Of a stretch of DNA of 8,890 nt, positions 1 to 5,769 are shown piece by piece. The DNA comes from Gemmatimonadota bacterium (GTDB lineage Bacteria > Gemmatimonadota > Gemmatimonadetes > Gemmatimonadales > GWC2-71-9). The stretch is taken from NCBI GenBank assembly GCA_003220985.1, contig QHTY01000197.1:1-8890 (forward strand). The letters run 5' to 3'. Numbering within the stretch: position 1 is the stretch's first letter; each line of letters begins with the position of its first letter. The translations under genes and the position numbers were made by a program. The notes under the pieces were generated by a model. It ran no database searches. It worked only from the letters and a program-made list of their open reading frames with translations, and was not told the DNA's origin.

Positions 1-2568
1 ATACGGGCTCGATTGACGTCCTGCGATGATGGACGCGATGGCCCCTTCGCCCACGTTGCGTACCGCGCCCAACCCGAACCGGATCCGCTGAGCGGCGACG
101 ACCGTGAACTTATAACGCGATTCGTTCACGCCGGGCGCCAAGACCAGCAGGTCGAGCTCGCGCGCCTCGTTGATGTACTGCACGACGCGGTCGGTGTTGC
201 CGATTTCCGACGACAGCAGCGCCGCCATGTACTCGGCGGGATAGTACACCTTGAACCACGCGGTCTGGTACGACAGGATCGAGTACGCGACGGAGTGCGA
301 CTTGTTGAACCCGTAGCGTCCGAACGTCTCGATCTGCGCCGCGATCTCTTCGACGGTCTTCTTGTCGTGCCCGCGCGCGATGGCGCGCTTCACGAAGTTG
401 CCCAGCTCTTCCTGGATCAACTCTTTGATCTTCTTGCCGACCGCCTTGCGGAGCACGTCGGCTTCGGCGAGCGAATAGCCCGCCAGGGCGCTCGCGATGC
501 GCATCACCTGCTCTTGATACACGATCACGCCGTACGTCGGCGCGAGAATCTCCTCGAGTGCGGGATGCGGATAACGGACCTTCTCTCGGCCGAGCTTGCG
601 GTTGATGAACACCAGGTGCATGCCCGTATCGAGCGGTCCCGGGCGCAGCAAGGCGTTTGTCGCGACCAGATCGTCGAACCGGTCGCACTTCATGTTGCGC
701 AAGCAGTCCGTCGCCAGCGGCGATTCAAACTGGAAGATCCCGGCGGTGCGCCCAGCCCGCAGCAGCTCGTAGACCTTGGGATCGTCGAGATCGGGACGCT
801 CGAGGTCGATCGTCACGCCGTGGCGCTCGGCGACCATCTTCGTCGCATCGTGCAGCACGGTCAGCGTCTTGAGTCCGAGCAGATCGATCTTCAACATGCC
901 GATCTGCTCGAGTCCCACCATGTCGTACTGCGTGATGATCGCGTCCGCGTCCGTCTTCGAGTCGGGCGCCGTGCAGACCGGGACGTAGTCGGTCAGCGGT
1001 CCCGGCGCGATCACGACTCCGGCCGCGTGCACCGACGCGTGCCGCGCCAAGCCCTCAATCCGGGCTCCTAGATCCAGCACTTTCCTAATACGCTCATCCT
1101 GTGCCGCGGCCGCTTTGACTTCGGGCACCTTCTCGGGGGCTTCCGCGAGGGTCACGCTGAACGCGGGCCCCGAGGGAATGAGTTTCGTGAGGCGCTCGAC
1201 ATCGCCCATCTCGACGCGCAGGGTGCGGGCCACGTCGCGGAACGCGGCCCGTGCTTTCAGCGTGCCGAACGTGATGATCTGGCCGACGGACTCCCGCCCA
1301 TAGCGCTCGCGCGCGTATTCCAGGATCTCGCCGCGCCGCTCGAAGCAGAAATCCAGATCGATGTCCGGCATCGAGATCCGCTCGGGATTCAGGAAGCGCT
1401 CGAACAGCAGGTCGAACCGGAGGGGATCGACATTGGTGATGCGCAACGCGTAGGCGATCAGGGATCCCGCGGCCGAGCCGCGCCCGGGACCCACCGGAAT
1501 GCCGCGGTCGCGGGCCGCCTTGATCAGATCGTAGACGATGAGGAAGTAGCCCGCGTAGCCCGTGCGCGTGATGACGTCGAGCTCGTACTCGAGGCGCTGC
1601 AGGGCCGCGGCGGGAAGGGGATCGCCGTAGCGCTCCACGGCGCCCAGCCGGGCGAGGTGCACGAGCAGGTCCTGATCCGTCGCGAATTCCGCCGGCCGCG
1701 GAAACTGCGGCAGGAAATAGCGCTTCTCAAAATCAAACTCGCAGAGGTCGGCGACCCGGGCGGTTTCGGCCAGCGTGTCGGGATGCTCGCCGAAGAGCTT
1801 ACGCATCTCGGACTCGGATTTGACGTAGCTCTCCTGCCCGAAGAAGCGGAACCGTTTGGGATCGTCGAGGTCCTTGCCCGTGCCGATCGCCAGCAGCACG
1901 TCGTGCGCCTCCGCGTCCTCGCGTTTCAAGTAGTGCGCGTCGTTCGTCGCGGTGATGGGCAGGCCCAGCTCCGCCGCGATCCGGAGCATGCCCGCGGTGA
2001 CGGTCTGCTCTTCCGGGATGCCGTGGTTCTGCACCTCGAGCCAGAATCCGTTCGGCCCGAGCGTGCGCGCGAACCACGCGGCGCTCGCTTTCGCGGCCTC
2101 ATAGTTCCCCGCCCGCAGATACAGCGCGATCTCACCGGAGAGGCAGGCCGCGAGCCCGATGAGGCCGTCGCGGTGCTGCTCGAGCACTTGCTTATCGATG
2201 CGCGGCCGGCGGTAATAGCCCTCGAGGAACCCTATAGAGGAAAGCTTGATCAGGTTCTGGTAGCCCGTGCGGTTTTTGGCGAGCAGGATGAGGTGCGAGT
2301 ACGCCGCGCCCAGGGGTGCGTCGCCGGCCGGTTTCTCGCGCGCATGCCGGCTGCCGAACGCGAGGTAGGCCTCGAAGCCCAAAATCGGACGGATCTTTCG
2401 CGCCTTCGCTTCGGCGTAGAACGACCAGGCGCCGTGCAGGTTGCCGTGATCGGTGATGGCCAGCGAATCCATGCCGAGCGCCTGCACCCGATCGAGCAGG
2501 TCGGGGATGCGGTTGGCGCCGTCGAGGAGAGAGTACTCGCTGTGCGTGTGGAGATGAACGAACGGCAT
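1..2568 (-). CDS. dnaE: DNA polymerase III alpha subunit (5' part, truncated by window edge)
   Basis: This is the catalytic subunit of the replicative DNA polymerase (C-family), acting at the fork. The frame is open from the ATG at 2568 to base 1: 856 codons, where the family usually has about 1,150-1,200, so roughly 300 C-terminal residues (end of the fingers, OB fold, tau-binding part) lie outside. The N-terminal PHP domain starts with HLHTHSEYS (residues 5-13) and includes TDHGN (39-43) and NDAHY (209-213). The palm has PGRGSAAGS (361-369) and PDIDLDF (401-407). D402, D404 and D562 (in KIDLLGLKTLT) match the three catalytic aspartates of E. coli DnaE (D401, D403, D555). YGFNKSHS lies at 752-759. 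All nine PHP metal ligands appear present. The start is supported by the match to the family N-terminus, although no Shine-Dalgarno is evident. It is divergent from the antiporter. Identification is near certain; DnaE1 type is inferred. Confidence 0.98.
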   Translation of the reverse strand, partial: MPFVHLHTHSEYSLLDGANRIPDLLDRVQALGMDSLAITDHGNLHGAWSFYAEAKARKIRPILGFEAYLAFGSRHAREKPAGDAPLGAAYSHLILLAKNRTGYQNLIKLSSIGFLEGYYRRPRIDKQVLEQHRDGLIGLAACLSGEIALYLRAGNYEAAKASAAWFARTLGPNGFWLEVQNHGIPEEQTVTAGMLRIAAELGLPITATNDAHYLKREDAEAHDVLLAIGTGKDLDDPKRFRFFGQESYVKSESEMRKLFGEHPDTLAETARVADLCEFDFEKRYFLPQFPRPAEFATDQDLLVHLARLGAVERYGDPLPAAALQRLEYELDVITRTGYAGYFLIVYDLIKAARDRGIPVGPGRGSAAGSLIAYALRITNVDPLRFDLLFERFLNPERISMPDIDLDFCFERRGEILEYARERYGRESVGQIITFGTLKARAAFRDVARTLRVEMGDVERLTKLIPSGPAFSVTLAEAPEKVPEVKAAAAQDERIRKVLDLGARIEGLARHASVHAAGVVIAPGPLTDYVPVCTAPDSKTDADAIITQYDMVGLEQIGMLKIDLLGLKTLTVLHDATKMVAERHGVTIDLERPDLDDPKVYELLRAGRTAGIFQFESPLATDCLRNMKCDRFDDLVATNALLRPGPLDTGMHLVFINRKLGREKVRYPHPALEEILAPTYGVIVYQEQVMRIASALAGYSLAEADVLRKAVGKKIKELIQEELGNFVKRAIARGHDKKTVEEIAAQIETFGRYGFNKSHSVAYSILSYQTAWFKVYYPAEYMAALLSSEIGNTDRVVQYINEARELDLLVLAPGVNESRYKFTVVAAQRIRFGLGAVRNVGEGAIASIIAGRQSSPY

Positions 2569-2604
2569 GGTTACCGCGCTGAATCTGCCGTATTTTGCGC
2601 GCTC
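2569..2604. promoter_or_regulatory. Divergent intergenic gap between dnaE and the antiporter
   Basis: Only 36 bp separate the two start codons, so both promoters must sit here or inside the opposite gene. The one AT-rich block is TATTTT at 2591-2596. Read on the plus strand it could be a -10 element whose start site would fall at about the antiporter ATG (2605), giving a leaderless mRNA. Read on the minus strand, CAAAAT (2597-2592) could be a -10 for dnaE with a leader of about 17 nt. I see no convincing -35 hexamer or Shine-Dalgarno on either side. The promoter assignment is inference only. Confidence 0.35.
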
Positions 2605-3966
2605 ATGCAATGGCTGCTGCTGTTCATCACGTTCGTCGTCATGGCAGTGCTGCAGCGCCTCGCGCGCTCGTTCGGAGCTCCTCCTCCCGAGGCGCAAGCG
2701 ACACTCGCCCTCGGGTGCGTGACGCTGGCCGCGACGCTGATGGGAGTGATCGCGCAGTGGCTGCGCGTACCGCGGATCGTCGGCTATCTCATCGCGGGCT
2801 TCGTCGCGGGTCCGGCGTGGCTCCGCATCGTGCGCGAACCGGAATTGCAGGCGCTGAGCGTCATCTCGACCGGGGCGCTGGCGCTGATTGCATTCGCCGC
2901 CGGCAGCGAGCTGACCATCGACGCGCTGCGCGCACCACCGCGGCGGGCGGCGCTGCTGCGCATCGTGACGGGGGCGATGGCGCTGCCGTTCGCCGCCGTT
3001 GTCTTCGTCGTCCTCACGATCAGCCCCTGGTTTCCATTGACCGCGCACCAGCCCTTCCGCGATGCGCTGGTCGTCGCCCTCGCGCTCGGCGCGATGGCCA
3101 CGGTCAGCTCGCCGACGCTGACCTGGGCGGTCATCACCGAAACCGACGCCACCGGGGGCGGCCCGCTGTCTCGCTCGACCCTCGACGTCACGGTGCTGCA
3201 GGATCTCATCGCCGTGCTGTTACTGATCGTGATCCTGGCCGTGGCATCGCCCCTCGCGAGCAGCGGCGCCGTCACCCCCGGGATCGCGACGCAGACGGCT
3301 GTTATCTTCGCGGGATCGATCGTGGCGGGCGTCGCCCTTGCCTTCGCACTCGCGCAGTACCTGCGTGCGATTCGCGGCTCGCTCCCGTTGGTGTTCGTGA
3401 TTCTCGCCTTTGTCATTGCACAAGCCGTGCGTCTGCTCGGTTTGGACGCCGTCCTAATCGCGCTCGCGGCGGGCTGCACCTTGCGTTACGCCGCACCAGA
3501 CCAGAGTGCGCGTGTCAGAGGTGAGCTCAAACGGTGCGCGATACCCGTCTATGTCGTATTTTTTGCGCTCGCCGGCAGCAACCTGCAGCTCGCCGCGCTG
3601 GGAGAGATGTGGCCCTGGGCGCTGCTCCTTGCGGGACTGCGGATCACGGGTTTGTGGGGTGGTCTCCGGTTGGCGGGGGGGGCGGGCAGGGAGGGGAGCG
3701 CAACCTGGACCACCTATGGGTGGCTGGGGCTCATCTCGCAGGGAGGACTGGCCGTCACGCTCGCGGCCGTGCTGCGACGGGCGTTCCCGGAGTGGAATGT
3801 CTCGCTGCAAGCGCTGCTGGTAGCGATGATCGGCGTGCATCAGCTCGCCGGACCGATCTGCTTTCAATGGGTCCTGCGGCGCGGCGGGGAAATCACCGAG
3901 GAGGTGGAAGTTGAGCAGTCGAGCTCTGGGGTGTTTGCTGGCGATAGCGGGGGCGGCCGCGTGTAA
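2605..3966 (+). CDS. CPA2-family cation/proton antiporter (Na+/H+ exchanger domain)
   Basis: Predicted inner-membrane monovalent cation/H+ antiporter of 453 aa, in the PF00999 / KefB-like (CPA2) family. It consists almost wholly of hydrophobic segments, about 12-13 membrane spans. Family hallmarks are GYLIAGFVAGP (60-70), corresponding to the Kef GYLLAG-LGP motif, a TM segment with VSSPTL (167-172), and VLQDLIAVLLL (197-207), whose D200 sits where CPA2 proteins carry the ion-binding aspartate. GLISQGGLAVTLA (375-387) is the late conserved span. There is no C-terminal TrkA-N/RCK domain, so KefB-type glutathione or nucleotide gating is not expected; the transported cation cannot be told. The ATG at 2605 was chosen because the protein begins there with a membrane segment, and the frame upstream is only antisense to dnaE. 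The acidic tail (430-453) overlaps the next gene by 56 nt. A G-rich tract encodes the loop around residues 357-364. Confidence 0.9.
   Translation: MQWLLLFITFVVMAVLQRLARSFGAPPPEAQATLALGCVTLAATLMGVIAQWLRVPRIVGYLIAGFVAGPAWLRIVREPELQALSVISTGALALIAFAAGSELTIDALRAPPRRAALLRIVTGAMALPFAAVVFVVLTISPWFPLTAHQPFRDALVVALALGAMATVSSPTLTWAVITETDATGGGPLSRSTLDVTVLQDLIAVLLLIVILAVASPLASSGAVTPGIATQTAVIFAGSIVAGVALAFALAQYLRAIRGSLPLVFVILAFVIAQAVRLLGLDAVLIALAAGCTLRYAAPDQSARVRGELKRCAIPVYVVFFALAGSNLQLAALGEMWPWALLLAGLRITGLWGGLRLAGGAGREGSATWTTYGWLGLISQGGLAVTLAAVLRRAFPEWNVSLQALLVAMIGVHQLAGPICFQWVLRRGGEITEEVEVEQSSSGVFAGDSGGGRV
3675..3696 (+). other. G-rich tract, potential G-quadruplex, with a G8 homopolymer
   Basis: Within the antiporter coding strand there is a run of eight G (3675-3682), then GGG (3684-3686), GGG (3689-3691) and GGGG (3693-3696), separated by loops of 1-2 nt. 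This fits the usual four-run G-quadruplex pattern. The reading frame on both sides matches the antiporter family, so the tract length shown is in frame. It encodes a Gly-rich loop between membrane spans. Confidence 0.5.
3898..3904 (+). promoter_or_regulatory. Shine-Dalgarno of the lipoprotein metallopeptidase
   Basis: GAGGAGG lies 6 nt before the TTG at 3911, inside the last codons of the antiporter. It is the strongest ribosome-binding site in the window and supports the TTG start over any downstream ATG or GTG. Translation of the protease is therefore likely coupled to the end of antiporter translation. Confidence 0.65.
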
Positions 3967-4333
3967 CAGCACGGACGTGCACATCCGGCCCTGCACGGCG
4001 GCTGATGCCGCGGTCACACTCGCGGTCAACCAATATGTCTCGCTCGATCCGGCGTCCAACGCCGGCTGCTCGGTTTTTCCGGCCACGACGCTCGCCGCCG
4101 CGTACTTGGTCATGCCGCAGTTGGCGACCGGTGTCCCCGGTCAGACGGCGACGTTTCGATTGGTCGGCGATACCATCCTCCCCGCGCCACCTCCGTCCGC
4201 CCCAATCTCCGAACCTGCGGCAGAGCTGAGCCCGGCGGAGCGGTTTCACCGCTTCCTGCGGCTCGGCGATGAGCGGCGCTCGTGGGGTTTTGCACCGGAG
4301 ATTGGTCCTGCCCGGTCCCCAGCGGTCTCTTAG
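3911..4333 (+). CDS. Lipoprotein metallopeptidase, N-terminal fragment (ends at in-frame amber)
   Basis: This 140-aa piece carries the export signal and N-terminal domain of a secreted metallopeptidase. It starts with TTG behind a strong GAGGAGG site. Residues 1-17 form a short signal peptide (R4, then a hydrophobic core) followed by Cys18 in the context GAAAC, an acceptable though non-ideal lipobox, so the product is probably lipid-anchored. Residues 19-90 (DVHIRPC, YVSLDPAS, VFPATTLAAAYLVMPQLA) look like the beta-rich N-terminal domain seen in lipoprotein peptidases of this kind. RFHRFL (about 114-119) is followed by a Pro/Ser/Ala-rich linker that ends at TAG, 4331-4333. The peptidase domain continues in the same frame after the stop (4358-5614), so I read the two pieces as one interrupted gene of 567 sense or readthrough residues. 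It could be a true pseudogene, an assembly error or a natural split; alone this fragment has no catalytic residues. Confidence 0.7.
   Translation: MSSRALGCLLAIAGAAACNSTDVHIRPCTAADAAVTLAVNQYVSLDPASNAGCSVFPATTLAAAYLVMPQLATGVPGQTATFRLVGDTILPAPPPSAPISEPAAELSPAERFHRFLRLGDERRSWGFAPEIGPARSPAVS
4331..4333 (+). other. In-frame amber codon splitting the metallopeptidase gene
   Basis: This TAG is codon 141 of the frame that opens at 3911. The frame on each side belongs to the same protein architecture (signal and N-domain before, peptidase after), with no shift of frame. A single base change from TCG, TTG, CAG, TGG or another near codon would account for it. The flanking codons encode a low-complexity linker, where a substitution would not otherwise show. 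Confidence 0.7.
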
Positions 4334-4357
4334 GCATCGGTTTCGGGCCCGCCGGCG

Positions 4358-5614
4358 ATGAACTCGCTTCGGCAGTTCATGGTCTGCGCGAACACAGATT
4401 GCTCGCGCTTCGATCGTGTGGGCGCGCGCGTACGTGCGCTCAAGACCAAAGTCGCCATTTACGTCGACACCCTCGCGCCCGCGGGGCAGCCCGATTCAGC
4501 GGCGCTCGATTCCATTGCCGCCACGTTCGATCAGCGATTGTACGCGGTCGACACGGCGGCCTTTGGACGCGAGTCTGACATCGATTCGAACAGCGTGGTC
4601 CTCGTCCTGATGACCAACACCGTGAATAAGCTCACGACGAGGGCCGAGTGCACCGCCAGCGGCGGCGGCTTCATCGCCGGCTTCTTCTTCGGCGCCGACA
4701 TCGATCCCGCGTTCCGGACCGACTCGCGATCCAATAAGGGCGAGGTCTTTTACTCGATCGTCGCCGATCCGGGCGGCACGCTGAGCTGTGCCCACCCGGC
4801 CTCCGATATCCAACGGTTCGTCCCGGTGACGTTCATCCACGAATTCCAGCACATGATCAGCTTCAACCAGCACGTCCTCATGCGCGGAGGCACAGGGGAG
4901 GTGCTCTGGCTGAACGAGGGCTTCTCGCATTACGCCGAGGAGCTCGGCGGCCGGAGCTATGCGGCATCATTCGACGCGAAGGTCAGCGATTGCGTCCTGG
5001 GGACGCTGGATTGCCGGTTTTACGGCGGCAACCTCGTGAACGCCTATAGTTATCTCGATACGACGAGCAAACATTTCCTCCTGCCGACCGCGGGGATCGG
5101 GACGTTGGCGGAGCGGGGAGCGGCGTGGCTGTTCGTGCGATATGTCGTGGACAAGTATTCCGCCGGCAGCACACAGGCCAACTGGAACACGCTGACGCGT
5201 TCGCTCGTGGGCACGTCCCAGACCGGCGCGCAGAACATCGCGAACGTGACGGGTGTCCCGTTCGCGACCATCGTGAGCCGCTGGGCCCTGGCGAACTATG
5301 TGACCGACCGTGGTGGGGCTCCGCCGGAGCTCCAGTACGATTCCTGGAATCTGCACGCCGTGTTCGCGTCGTTGCACACCCAGACGCAAAACAACACGAA
5401 CAGCCCGTTCAAGAAGTTCTATCCCCTCGTGCCCACCAGCAGCGCGGGACGTGCGGTGAACCTCAGCGGGACGTTGCGCGCCGGCTCCGGCGTGTACCAC
5501 CTCATCGATCAATCGGCCGGTGATCCCGGCTTTACGCTGAGCTTCACCGCGCCGAATGGCGACATCATCACAGCGGGGATCGTGCCGCGGCTGAATGTGA
5601 TACGCCTGCAGTGA
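4358..5614 (+). CDS. Zinc metallopeptidase (HExxH, M30-like), C-terminal catalytic part
   Basis: Catalytic part of a predicted secreted zinc metallopeptidase, 418 aa from the ATG at 4358. The zinc site is HEFQH (161-165), with a probable third ligand E187 in LNEGFSHYAEE, 22 residues after the second His. This is a gluzincin-type arrangement like that of the M30 (hyicolysin) group. Before it lie VCANTDC (9-15), a domain containing AIYVDTLAPAG (33-43), and FIAGFFFGADIDP (105-117), which resembles lipoprotein peptidases I associate with Gemmatimonadota. After it, residues about 250-315 form a helical region (WLFVRYVVDKY), followed by a beta-rich C-terminus. The ATG has no Shine-Dalgarno and no signal peptide. 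The real start is probably the TTG at 3911 in the same frame, beyond the amber codon at 4331. If translated from here the protein would stay in the cytoplasm, unlike its relatives. Peptidase function is confident; the substrate is unknown. Confidence 0.85.
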   Translation: MNSLRQFMVCANTDCSRFDRVGARVRALKTKVAIYVDTLAPAGQPDSAALDSIAATFDQRLYAVDTAAFGRESDIDSNSVVLVLMTNTVNKLTTRAECTASGGGFIAGFFFGADIDPAFRTDSRSNKGEVFYSIVADPGGTLSCAHPASDIQRFVPVTFIHEFQHMISFNQHVLMRGGTGEVLWLNEGFSHYAEELGGRSYAASFDAKVSDCVLGTLDCRFYGGNLVNAYSYLDTTSKHFLLPTAGIGTLAERGAAWLFVRYVVDKYSAGSTQANWNTLTRSLVGTSQTGAQNIANVTGVPFATIVSRWALANYVTDRGGAPPELQYDSWNLHAVFASLHTQTQNNTNSPFKKFYPLVPTSSAGRAVNLSGTLRAGSGVYHLIDQSAGDPGFTLSFTAPNGDIITAGIVPRLNVIRLQ

Positions 5615-5769
5615 GACGGCCCCACGGCCGGACGGCCCGACGGCCGGTCGCGTTCGTCGCGTTCGGCGGCGGTGTCGTCTTGGGACGCCTCGCGCTGGAC
5701 TACGCGTTTCAGGCCTACGACGCGCTTGGCGGTGGTACCCACCGCGTGGGATTGCGTTGGACGCCCTGA
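5611..5769 (+). CDS. Possible small protein, 52 aa, no known family
   Basis: A GTG at 5611 overlaps the TGA of the upstream peptidase (5612-5614) in the GTGA arrangement typical of coupled genes. The frame runs to TGA at 5767-5769, overlapping the aminopeptidase start by 13 nt. It encodes 52 aa: a very basic N-terminus (MRRPHGRTARRP), a hydrophobic, glycine-containing stretch (VAFVAFGGGVVLG, 13-25), then LALDYAFQAYDALGGG. By my count about 80% of its codons end in G or C, like the neighbouring genes. It could be a small membrane or export-associated protein. Against it, there is no clear Shine-Dalgarno, the first codons fall in an 8-bp repeat, and I recognise no homologue. Alternatively the stretch is a non-coding spacer of about 140 nt. 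Confidence 0.4.
   Translation: MRRPHGRTARRPVAFVAFGGGVVLGRLALDYAFQAYDALGGGTHRVGLRWTP
5616..5645 (+). repeat. Four tandem ACGGCC units at exact 8-bp spacing
   Basis: ACGGCC occurs at 5616, 5624, 5632 and 5640, each followed by two variable bases (CC, GG, CG, then GG). It begins one base after the peptidase stop codon. Two CGGCCG palindromes (5625-5630 and 5641-5646) could pair as a 6-bp stem with a 10-nt loop, but no T-run follows, so it is not a classical intrinsic terminator. Confidence 0.7.

Noticed and set aside
13..1071. A 352-codon plus-strand open frame
   Set aside because: It is wholly antisense to dnaE residues with recognised motifs, has Arg-, His- and Asp-rich composition and no domain or ribosome-binding site.
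1657..2604. A 316-codon open frame on the plus strand that runs in phase into the antiporter, apparently extending it to 769 aa
   Set aside because: It is antisense to well-supported dnaE codons, is rich in Arg, Glu and Val with no domain, and the antiporter's natural membrane N-terminus begins at 2605. The open frame is a by-product of high GC content.
2784..3479. A 231-codon minus-strand open frame opposite the antiporter
   Set aside because: Its translation is Ala/Ser/Thr-rich without any motif, while the sense strand encodes clear antiporter motifs over the same bases.
4282..4578. A plus-strand frame spanning the amber codon, considered as evidence for a double frameshift
   Set aside because: The protein-like sequence (VCANTDC, AIYVDTLAP) stays in the 3911/4358 frame on both sides; this frame's translation turns Arg-rich and meaningless. 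A nonsense change is simpler than two compensating shifts.
5625..5646. A CGGCCG...CGGCCG stem considered as an intrinsic terminator after the lipoprotein peptidase
   Set aside because: The stem is only 6 bp and no T-run follows; the bases are better described as part of the 8-bp repeat.
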